NCBI GenBank assembly: GCA_964548225.1
Contig: CAZJQP010000017.1
Location: forward strand, 1 to 64,000
Direction: 5' to 3'
Length of the DNA: 64,000 nt
DNA from: CALMEH01 sp964548225
GTDB taxonomy: Bacteria; Acidobacteriota; Blastocatellia; Pyrinomonadales; Pyrinomonadaceae
Within the stretch, counting starts at the first letter, position 1; each line of letters opens with the position of its first letter. The translations under genes were made by a program, and so were the position numbers. The notes beneath the pieces were generated by a model, which ran no database searches, was not told the DNA's origin, and worked only from the letters and a program-made list of their open reading frames with translations. Shown piece by piece: positions 14,538 through 21,764 of this stretch.

Positions 14538-16259
14538 CTAATCCAATGCCCAAAAGTCCAAATCGTTCATGTCTTCACTAACATTTACCACTGTTGAAGG
14601 AAATGTCCGAGATTTTGATTTGACATTTAGAACCACAGTTTGTCCGACGGCTACGTCATCGAACCGGTAGTATCCAAAAGGGTTTGTCCTAGCAACTTCA
14701 GTAGAACCATCCGCAAATGTCATTATCACCATAGCCTTACCGATGCCGCGCCCGTTTGCATCACGCACACGCCCCGCAATGCTCACCGAAGCCGCCGTCG
14801 GTGCTAGGAGATTCAGTTGATAGCGTGTTACCTGTGTATTCACGCCGTCGCTCACCTGAATGCGGAAAAAGAATGTTCCGTTGACCGTCGGTGTTCCGGT
14901 TATTTGCTGCACTGCCGCCGGTGCGAGAGCGGTGGTCAGGCTCAATCCCGCCGGTAGCGTATCACCGCCGAAAAGCGAATAAGTGTAGGTTGTTGAACCG
15001 AATGTCGTATTTGGCGCGATGGTAGTGCTATACGCTTCATTTTGCTGACCCGAGGGAAGAACCGCGGCGAAATCGGTCGGTGATGCGGGCAGTTCAAAGG
15101 CACCGATGTCTGTCGTGGCTGAAGCGGGACGACCAAATCCGCGTTGGTCAGAGGTTACGTTAGCCAAGGCGTTAAAGGTTGCACAGGAGGAATTGTTAAC
15201 GCAATTCGAACCGGCGTTTATCGCCGCCGAGCCGGAAAGCAGGGAATGCGTTGGTGTTGTGCCGCCATAATTACCGAGCGGCGTAAGTTGTGCATTCGTA
15301 TTGTTCAGCAGGTCAGAGCCAACCCAACCGGTGCTTGTTCCCTGAACTCTAATTAGGTTATTTCCGCCCGAAATAACCGCTCCTGTTACGTCATTATCGG
15401 TTGTGCCGGTATTCGAGGAAATGATTGTGTTTCGGATGTTTAAGGTGCCGCCTGCACTCGTATTGCTGCCGCCGGTGCCCGCAGTGCCGGTATTGCCGGT
15501 GATCGTGCAATTTGTTAGCGTAATGGATGTGTTCGCTGTGTTTCGCAGTGCCCCGCCTTTCGTCCCACTGTTTCCCGAAAGGGTTGAATTCGTGATCCGC
15601 ATCGTGCAGAGATTGTTGCAGAGAGCTGTGCCGCCTTGTCCGCCCGAACTTGAATTGTTGAAAAATGTAGAGTTCACGACATTTACTGTGCCGCCACTGG
15701 CACGCATGGCACCTCCATTCGCGGTGCTTGTGTTTTGGGTTATTATCACGTTGTTCAGATTAATGGTCGCGCCCGCCCCCAGGACATTCAACTGTAATCC
15801 TCCGCCTCCGGTTCCCGTTGAATCCGTTCCGTAGCGAACCGTTACGCTATTGAGAGTTAAAATCCCGACGACTCCCGTCGGCACATCGAAAACACGGTCA
15901 ATTCCTAAACCGGGACCGTTTCCCGCCTGGACGAATGTTGTTCGAGGATCGGCACCGTTGATGGTAATGTCTGTTCGGATGTCGAGATCGCCGCTAGCTG
16001 CCTGTTCCTCTCCAGTGCCGGTAATCGTTAGTTGGTAAATACCTGCGGGAAGGGTAATTATATCGGCACCGGCAAGCGCGTTTGCTTCCTGAACGGCAGC
16101 CCTCAGCGAGCAGTTGTTTCCTGATGTCGCACACACACCGTTGCCCGGATTGCTGTCCACGGCATCCGTCGCCGTATCAACAGTAAAAGTCGCCGCATAG
16201 CCGTTTGTAACGGCAAAGATACCCGTTACAACTAAAAGTAAAATTCGTAATATTGTCAA
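14538..16259 (-). CDS. Secreted CSLREA-type beta-helix protein with Ig-like and carboxypeptidase-regulatory-like domains
   Basis: 573 residues. The start is TTG 16259, preceded by a strong GAGAGGAG site; no ATG fits. The order is a signal peptide (LRILLLVVTGIFAVTNGYAA), a CSLREA segment (NNCSLRAAVQEANA, about 45-60), a right-handed parallel beta-helix of Asn/Thr/Gly-rich rungs (about 60-390), a putative Ig-like domain (LPSGQQNEAYSTTI to about 480), and a C-terminal carboxypeptidase-regulatory-like domain (AGRVRDANGRGIGKAMVIMT). It is predicted to be exported and surface-associated. Codon use is visibly richer in G and C at third positions than its neighbours, which may reflect transfer or different expression. 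Confidence 0.82.
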   Translation of the reverse strand: MTILRILLLVVTGIFAVTNGYAATFTVDTATDAVDSNPGNGVCATSGNNCSLRAAVQEANALAGADIITLPAGIYQLTITGTGEEQAASGDLDIRTDITINGADPRTTFVQAGNGPGLGIDRVFDVPTGVVGILTLNSVTVRYGTDSTGTGGGGLQLNVLGAGATINLNNVIITQNTSTANGGAMRASGGTVNVVNSTFFNNSSSGGQGGTALCNNLCTMRITNSTLSGNSGTKGGALRNTANTSITLTNCTITGNTGTAGTGGSNTSAGGTLNIRNTIISSNTGTTDNDVTGAVISGGNNLIRVQGTSTGWVGSDLLNNTNAQLTPLGNYGGTTPTHSLLSGSAAINAGSNCVNNSSCATFNALANVTSDQRGFGRPASATTDIGAFELPASPTDFAAVLPSGQQNEAYSTTIAPNTTFGSTTYTYSLFGGDTLPAGLSLTTALAPAAVQQITGTPTVNGTFFFRIQVSDGVNTQVTRYQLNLLAPTAASVSIAGRVRDANGRGIGKAMVIMTFADGSTEVARTNPFGYYRFDDVAVGQTVVLNVKSKSRTFPSTVVNVSEDMNDLDFWALD

Positions 16260-16588
16260 AATAGTTTTCTCCTCTCAAAATAGAATGGGTTCGCAAACCC
16301 TATTTTCGCTATATCAATCCCGAAACAACGATGTCAAGTAAATGTCAGACATCACTTATTTCACGCGACCAAACCGCTAAACACATCGCTCATGATATTG
16401 ATGAAAGAACGCTGTTCACCTTTACGGCTTGCATGCTTTACGCAGTAAATCCGCAATTATATCTTTTTTTCCTTCACATTTTCTTCAAAGCATTCGTTTT
16501 CACTCGCTTCACACTACGCTTTTATATTTTTCGCCCGTCAGCGACTTTTTAGATTCGATACGATTTTTTTCTTCGTCCCATTCAAATT
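16260..16588. other. Intergenic stretch
   Basis: About 330 bp between two leftward genes. It contains the ribosome site for the TTG-start gene and a small hairpin (GGGTTCGCAAACCC near 16288-16301), which may lie in that gene's leader. I see no other gene or recognisable element. Confidence 0.5.
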
Positions 16589-17266
16589 TTACTTTTTTGA
16601 AAGAGGTAGTTTAATTTCGCGTCCAATAGCTTGTCTAGTTTCTTCTATATTAATTGGTAATCCTTTTGCGTTTGGCTCGTGATTTACTCGCATACTAACC
16701 CATTTGATTGGTCTGCTCCTAATTGCATCTCTAATGTCTTGTTGCTTACGAGATAATCGTGATGCGTTTCCCGTCTTAACCTCAATAAATACAATTTCTC
16801 TGATAAATCCATCGTTTAAACCATCAAAGACGATTAAATCTATCGGGTCTCCAAAAAATCGAACATCCTTTGGATTGTAGTTAAACTTTGGTAAATAAGG
16901 AATAAGATGTTCAGTTACTTTGCCAAGAATTACTGATTGACTTCTGCTGATAGCGTCGGCTCTTAATAAATCACCCTCAATAAATTTCCATTCTTCAAGC
17001 AATGTTTTGGCTTCTCGTTTAGCAATATCAAGCTGTTGCAATCGAATCTTTTCGCATTCGCTATCGCGCCATTCTTGAAATCTCATACCAGCTTGATTAG
17101 TTATTTCAGCGTTCATTCTTTTTTCAATTTTAGCTAGGGCGAGTTTATGCTCGCTTTTATTTAAATCTAATTCTTGCCTCAAAGCACTTTCTTTTGTCTT
17201 TAGGGTAAAGAATAAAAAAAGCAGAATGATTACAGCAACAAAGAGAATAATTGTAAGAATTTCCAT
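16589..17266 (-). CDS. Membrane-anchored endonuclease-like protein related to archaeal Holliday-junction resolvase
   Basis: 225 residues from ATG 17266 (MEILTIILFVAVIILLFLFF). One N-terminal membrane helix is followed by a coiled coil (about 25-90) and a PD-(D/E)XK nuclease core. The core residues are FFGDPIDLIVFDGL and the strand VFIEVKTGNASRL with the E-x-K pair, then QQDIRDAI. This matches the Endonuc_Holl family (membrane anchor, coiled coil, Hje-like nuclease). The biological role is unknown. The gene is leftward, 76 bp after the aldehyde dehydrogenase stop, with a GTTCATCTG repeat in the gap. Confidence 0.8.
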   Translation of the reverse strand: MEILTIILFVAVIILLFLFFTLKTKESALRQELDLNKSEHKLALAKIEKRMNAEITNQAGMRFQEWRDSECEKIRLQQLDIAKREAKTLLEEWKFIEGDLLRADAISRSQSVILGKVTEHLIPYLPKFNYNPKDVRFFGDPIDLIVFDGLNDGFIREIVFIEVKTGNASRLSRKQQDIRDAIRSRPIKWVSMRVNHEPNAKGLPINIEETRQAIGREIKLPLSKK

Positions 17267-17342
17267 AGCTTTTCGGTATTTAAGATGAACGCAAATCATA
17301 AAAATCTACGTTCATCTGTGTTCATCTGCGGTTAATTATTCT

Positions 17343-18854
17343 TTAGAAAAATCCCATCGCTTTCTTGTCATACGAAACCAACATATTTTTATTGTTGCGA
17401 TAATGGTCGAGCATCATTTTATGATTTTCGCGTCCGAAGCCGCTCTTTTTGTAGCCGCCGAATGGGGCGTGTGCAGGGTAATTGTGGTAGCAATTTACCC
17501 AAACTCGTCCGGCTTTGATGGCGCGTGGGATTTGGTAGAGTTGGTGCGCGTCGCGTGTCCAAACGCCTGCGCCTAAGCCGTAGAGCGTGTCGTTGGCGAT
17601 TTCGATTGCCTCGGCTTCGTCTTTGAAGGTCGTGATTGACGTTACCGGACCGAAGATTTCTTCTTGGAAAACGCGCATTTTGTTGTGTCCTTTGAGAAGC
17701 GTCGGTTGGACGTAAAAACCGCCTTCAACGCCTTCGTGTTTCTGCGGTTCTCCGCCGCAGAGAACTTCCGCGCCTTCGTCTTTGCCGATTTGGATGTAGT
17801 TGAGGATTTTTTCGTATTGGTCTTGGCTCGCCTGTGCGCCAATCATCGTTGACGGGTCGAGCGGATGTCCCATTTTGATTGCTTTTGTGCGTTCGACAAC
17901 ACGCTCAATAAATTTATCGGCGATTGATTCCTGCACCAAAATTCTTGACGGACAAGTGCAGACTTCGCCTTGATTCAAAGCAAACAACGCCGCGCCTTCC
18001 AAGCATTTGTCGAAAAATTCGTCGTCCGCGTCCATCACGCTTTCAAAGAAAATATTCGGCGATTTGCCGCCCAATTCGAGCGTTACCGGAATCAGATTTT
18101 GCGAAGCATATTGCATAATCAAACGTCCGGTCGTCGTCTCGCCCGTGAACGCGACTTTTGCAACGCGTTCGCTCGTCGCAAGCGGTTTTCCGGCTTCGGG
18201 ACCAAAACCGTTGACGATATTCAAAACTCCCGGCGGCAAAATGTCTTGAAGCAATTCCATCAAAACCATAATCGAAGCCGGAGTTTGTTCGGCAGGTTTG
18301 ACGACCGTGCAATTTCCGGCGGCAAGCGCGGGCGCGATTTTCCAAGTCGCCATCAAAAGCGGAAAGTTCCAAGGGATAATCTGCGCGACCACGCCCAAAG
18401 GTTCGTGGATATTTATCGAAACCGTGTTCGCGTCAAGCTCGGTTGCTTCGCCTGTTTCGGCGCGAATTACGCCCGCGAAATATCGAAAATGGTCAATCGC
18501 CAAAGGCAAATCCGCCGCCATTGTTTCACGAATCGGTTTGCCGTTGTCCCAAGTCTCGGCGCGGGCGAGCATTTCGAGATTCGCTTCCATTATGTCGGCG
18601 ATTTTCCACAAAAGATTGCTTCGCGTGGTTGCCGAAGAATTATTCCATTCGGGCGCGGCTTTGTGCGCCGCATCTAAAGCCAATTCAATATCTTCCGCCG
18701 TCGAACGTGCAACTTTTGTAAAAGGTTTGCCGTCCACGGGCGAAATTACATCAAAATATTCGCCGCCTTTCGGTGCGACAAATTCGCCGCCAATAAAATT
18801 GTTATATTGTTCCTTAAATTTTGGTATATCGTATGATTTTTGTGTTCCGTCCAT
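17343..18854 (-). CDS. NAD(P)-dependent aldehyde dehydrogenase
   Basis: 503 residues, full length for the family. Oxidises aldehydes to acids, as in ExaC/AldB-type enzymes. Landmarks are the cofactor region PWNFPLLMATWKIAPALAAGN, FTGETTTGR, the general-base Glu in LELGGKSPN, the catalytic Cys in NQGEVCTCPSR, and the C-terminal PFGGYKKSGFGREN. ExaC-like enzymes commonly neighbour DUF779 genes, and one lies at 14055-14438. It is cytosolic with no signal peptide. The gene appears to begin a leftward unit. A 21-bp repeat array lies a little over 100 bp upstream. Confidence 0.93.
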   Translation of the reverse strand: MDGTQKSYDIPKFKEQYNNFIGGEFVAPKGGEYFDVISPVDGKPFTKVARSTAEDIELALDAAHKAAPEWNNSSATTRSNLLWKIADIMEANLEMLARAETWDNGKPIRETMAADLPLAIDHFRYFAGVIRAETGEATELDANTVSINIHEPLGVVAQIIPWNFPLLMATWKIAPALAAGNCTVVKPAEQTPASIMVLMELLQDILPPGVLNIVNGFGPEAGKPLATSERVAKVAFTGETTTGRLIMQYASQNLIPVTLELGGKSPNIFFESVMDADDEFFDKCLEGAALFALNQGEVCTCPSRILVQESIADKFIERVVERTKAIKMGHPLDPSTMIGAQASQDQYEKILNYIQIGKDEGAEVLCGGEPQKHEGVEGGFYVQPTLLKGHNKMRVFQEEIFGPVTSITTFKDEAEAIEIANDTLYGLGAGVWTRDAHQLYQIPRAIKAGRVWVNCYHNYPAHAPFGGYKKSGFGRENHKMMLDHYRNNKNMLVSYDKKAMGFF

Positions 18855-19017
18855 TATTTTTTACTCCTTTAGAAATGATTTTTCGCTGTTAGACGAATTT
18901 TAGATGACTGATTTTTTATATTTTCAGATGAAATTTATTTTAGCACTTTTGATGTCTGTATTCCTAAACAAAAAAACGGGCGGAAACTCTACCTGTTTTC
19001 ATTTTTGCTGATAAATA

Positions 19018-19243
19018 CCGACTTGCCGAGCCTTCCGACCGATGTTTGCAGACGGCTGACAAATGTGCGAACGCGCCGACCGTCGTTGCGGATATTCTGA
19101 CCGCTTTCAAAAGCCTGCCGACCACGTTAAAAAGATTGCTGACCGTCGTTTTATAGTCGCTGACCGCCTTCAAAATCGTGCTGACCGCTGTTCTGTTTTT
19201 GCTGACCGCTGTTTTATTTTTGCCGACCGCCGACTTATTAAGA
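19018..19243. repeat. 21-bp tandem array B (about 10 units)
   Basis: Units beginning CTGACCG or CCGACC recur at 19035, 19056, 19076, 19097, 19118, 19139, 19160, 19181, 19202 and 19223, a 21-bp period with one 20-bp step. Only the first seven or so bases are conserved and the rest varies. It shares period and setting with arrays A and C but not sequence. Confidence 0.85.
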
Positions 19244-19282
19244 ACGGGCGCAGAGCAACCCTTCCTGACCTGAAACAGATTG

Positions 19283-19443
19283 TTAAGAATCCGTGTTCAA
19301 ACTTAAAATTAGTAATTTTTTTAACCACGAATCAACACAAAAATTCACGAAACAAACAAACCTCCGGCAAATTTCGTGCGGCTTTGTGTGTTTTCGTGGT
19401 TAAATTCTTAATCTTCTTCGAGTTTGAACACAGCTTCTAACAC
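19283..19443. repeat. Composite repeat: TTAACCAC hairpin inside GTTTGAACAC arms
   Basis: The inner arms TTAACCACGAA (19321-19331) and TTCGTGGTTAA (19393-19403) are perfect complements. The outer segments TTAAGAATCCGTGTTCAAAC (19283-19302) and GTTTGAACACAGCTTCTAA pair imperfectly. The right outer end is the same GAGTTT-n-AACAGCTTCTA signature that borders the array leaders. Confidence 0.75.
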
Positions 19444-19458
19444 GCAGGGCGGTAAATT

Positions 19459-20670
19459 TTAATCCCAAGAAAATTTCGGCGGAAACTCAAAATGACTTCC
19501 CATTAGAAAATATGCGAGATTCGGCGCGTCGTGCGAGCGGTCGTAGCCGACGAGTTCGATATAGGCGCGACCTTTTACTTTTTTGCCGTTTGCCGTTCCT
19601 GAAACTTCGCACGCGCCTTCCCAATAGACGATCATTGTTGTGCCGCGAGTGTCGAGTTCTTGGTCGTCCATTACGGGAACAACGGTTAAATCCAAATCGA
19701 ATTTCGGAACTTTTAATTTCCAACCGCTCGGATAGACTGCTTTCGTGCGCGGACTTTTCCAGAATCCGTTTGGTTCGATGCTGAAATCTTCGTGCGAAAG
19801 CGGCGTAAATTCGCCGTCTTTTTCGACGAATGTGCCGCTCGACCATTCGGAAACGCCGTTTGTCGAATTGCGGAGTTGGTAACACATCAATTCGGTTTCG
19901 TTGTCTAATTGAATCGAAAACCAATCCCAACCTTTTTGATTTTCGGTCGGTGTCCAAGTTCCGAATTCCCTGTCCATCCACGCTGAACCCGTGAAATGTT
20001 CGGTTTCGCCGTTCCAAACGATGTCGCCTTCCATTTCCATTCGTGTGTAAGAAAAATATCTCGACGCTTCGCCTTCGTCTTTGTAACTTACGCCATCTTT
20101 TGCTTTTCCATTTAAAACTACGGGTTTTGTCGGCTTTAAATTCGCTTCAAAAACCGTGTCGTTGCTCGTTGTCGCCCGCAAAATATGCGTGCCGTGCGAT
20201 TCGCGCAGAGACCAATCACCAAGCCGCAAATAATAATGTTTTTCGCTTGCCGAAGCCGGATAATCAAACCAGCCGTTTGAAGATTTGCGGTGCGCGTAAC
20301 TAAATTTTTCGCCGTCAATATCGGTAATCGCAAAATGCGCGAAATAAATCGGATTTCCCAAAAGACGAAGCGGAACGAGCGAAAATTTGTCCAAATCCGT
20401 GCGCCGTTTGAAAAAAACGAGTTCAAATCCGAAAGCCCTGCCCGAAACGGTTTCGCCGTGTCCGGTGTAATACCACCATTCGGTTTGCGCGTGGCGGTGC
20501 GCGTATAAATCTCGCGGTAATTCGACCGGATTAAATTCCGTGCCGTCACGCAAAGTGTCGGCTTTTCCGACAAATGCTTCCGTTGCACTTTCCAATAAAT
20601 CAGCCGCGCTCTGCTCAAAATTTTTCAGAATTCTGTTGATGTTTTCCGTAAATGTATTTTCTTCAGCCAT
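19459..20670 (-). CDS. CrtC/AttH-like lipocalin-fold protein (carotenoid 1,2-hydratase-like)
   Basis: 403 residues. After about 50 residues comes PRDLYAHRHAQTEWWYYTGHG, the hallmark of the CrtC/AttH superfamily. It is followed by FGFELVFFKRR, a central SAWMDREFGTW motif, and a C-terminal TRGTTMIVYWEGACEVSG and GRAYIELVGY. The fold is two lipocalin-like barrels. Biochemical members hydrate carotenoid ends, but many homologues are of unknown function and the N-terminus here has no export signal. A carotenoid role is not supported by the neighbours. It is a single leftward gene, with a GCTATTAG palindrome upstream. Confidence 0.8.
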   Translation of the reverse strand: MAEENTFTENINRILKNFEQSAADLLESATEAFVGKADTLRDGTEFNPVELPRDLYAHRHAQTEWWYYTGHGETVSGRAFGFELVFFKRRTDLDKFSLVPLRLLGNPIYFAHFAITDIDGEKFSYAHRKSSNGWFDYPASASEKHYYLRLGDWSLRESHGTHILRATTSNDTVFEANLKPTKPVVLNGKAKDGVSYKDEGEASRYFSYTRMEMEGDIVWNGETEHFTGSAWMDREFGTWTPTENQKGWDWFSIQLDNETELMCYQLRNSTNGVSEWSSGTFVEKDGEFTPLSHEDFSIEPNGFWKSPRTKAVYPSGWKLKVPKFDLDLTVVPVMDDQELDTRGTTMIVYWEGACEVSGTANGKKVKGRAYIELVGYDRSHDAPNLAYFLMGSHFEFPPKFSWD

Positions 20671-20706
20671 ATTTTAATTTTCGGCGAATTCTCAATGAAG
20701 CGCAAG

Positions 20707-20784
20707 TCGATCAGCTATTAGTTATCAGCTATTCCGAAAAGTAAAAATGTTTCTTCGGAATAACTGACAGCTAAAAGCGACTGA
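20707..20784. repeat. GCTATTAGTTATCAGC-type inverted repeat
   Basis: The left arm (20707-20738) contains two CAGCTATT units and CCGAA. The right arm (20754-20784) contains TTCGGAATAACTGACAGC, the imperfect complement. It lies between the divergent CrtC-like and zinc-ribbon genes. Confidence 0.75.
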
Positions 20785-21064
20785 TAATTTAAAGTTTGCG
20801 GAAAAGGTATAAAATAAGGCATCATATAAACTAACGTATTCATTCTCTCAGGTTTCGACATTGATGCGTCCGACAGAATTGTTTTGCCTCACTTCGGCAG
20901 AAGAACCGAACCATTGGCGGAGTTTTTTTTCAAAATTGGGCTGTTTTATTAAGAAAAAAAATCGTTTCGCCCGCGTCGTGGAAGGTAAATCTTCCGAATT
21001 TAAGAGCAGAGTTCTTATATCTAAAAAACGGAAATTCTGCACGCCAAAAATGAAGGAGAATCAA

Positions 21065-21424
21065 ATGGAAAAACAAACATATACGATTGGCGACAACGTC
21101 GAAAAAATTTGTCCCGATTGCAATGAACAACTTGATCATATTGTAAAATCGCTAACCAAAACAGGAACGGTTTCAAGGGTTAAATGTTCGAGATGCGGTT
21201 TGCTCGGTGCGTTTAAAGCGTCTGCAAAACTGACGAAAATTCAGAATTTGGCAAACAAAACCGGCGAACCTTATAGTCAGGAACGAACATATCGAGCCGG
21301 ACAAATTATGGCGCATCCGAATTTTGGAACAGGTGAAGTGATAACGGTTTTTGATACGAAAACAATTGACGTTCTTTTTATGGATCGCGTCCGCCGTCTT
21401 GTTCATTCACGAACTCAGTCTTAG
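21065..21424 (+). CDS. Small zinc-ribbon protein with Tudor/CarD-like C-terminal segment
   Basis: 119 residues from ATG 21065, chosen because AAGGAGA lies 9-10 bp upstream; longer in-frame starts lack such a site. Cys pairs CPDC and CSRC (about residues 16-50) form a predicted zinc ribbon. The C-terminal half holds AGQIMAHPNFGTGEVITVFD, a beta-barrel motif seen in CarD/Tudor-like domains (also at the UvrD C-terminus). A nucleic-acid or RNA-polymerase contact is plausible but not shown. It is monocistronic with a strong terminator. Confidence 0.7.
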   Translation: MEKQTYTIGDNVEKICPDCNEQLDHIVKSLTKTGTVSRVKCSRCGLLGAFKASAKLTKIQNLANKTGEPYSQERTYRAGQIMAHPNFGTGEVITVFDTKTIDVLFMDRVRRLVHSRTQS

Positions 21425-21445
21425 TAAATCTACATATCAAAACCG

Positions 21446-21495
21446 AAAAGCGGTAGTGAATTGGCAAAGGTTGCCAATTCACTACCGCTTTTTTT
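21446..21495 (+). terminator. Rho-independent terminator
   Basis: AAAAGCGGTAGTGAATTGGC pairs perfectly with GCCAATTCACTACCGCTTTT around a short AAAGGTT-type loop and is followed by a run of T. It ends the zinc-ribbon gene. Confidence 0.92.
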
Positions 21496-21573
21496 CTCGA
21501 CATTCCCGATTGTTTTTTCTATTTCCCACGAAATCTTAAAAAGGAAAATTATCATTCAAAATGAACTATAGAA

Positions 21574-21690
21574 TCAGTCAAATTGAACAAATGATACAAC
21601 CCTGCTTCAACTTTATTTGACACTTCAAACAAAATCTCCAGCATTTACAGACGTAATTACAGAGCTATTAAATGTGGCACTAAACTTGCA
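21574..21690 (+). promoter_or_regulatory. Sigma-54 promoter and upstream motif of subtilase 1
   Basis: TGGCACTAAACTTGCA (21675-21690) matches the sigma-54 -24/-12 consensus (TGGCAC, five bases, TTGC). About 100 bp upstream is TCAGTCAAATTGA (21574-21586), which recurs twice in similar form ahead of subtilase 2. This is the spacing expected of enhancer-binding-protein sites. The start codon lies about 75 bp downstream. Confidence 0.75.
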
Positions 21691-21764
21691 AAATGGGTTG
21701 CGACAATTTTGTGTTTTCAAGATTGCGGTTTTTTCGAGATTATCTAAATAAACTAAATTAAAGT

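Noticed and set aside
17970..18677. 235-codon plus-strand ORF opposite the aldehyde dehydrogenase
   Set aside because: It is fully antisense to a conserved enzyme, rich in Arg/His/Phe as shadows usually are, and has no family features.
20861..21064. Longer start for the zinc-ribbon gene
   Set aside because: The upstream part lacks a ribosome site and conserved features. AAGGAGA sits correctly for ATG 21065.
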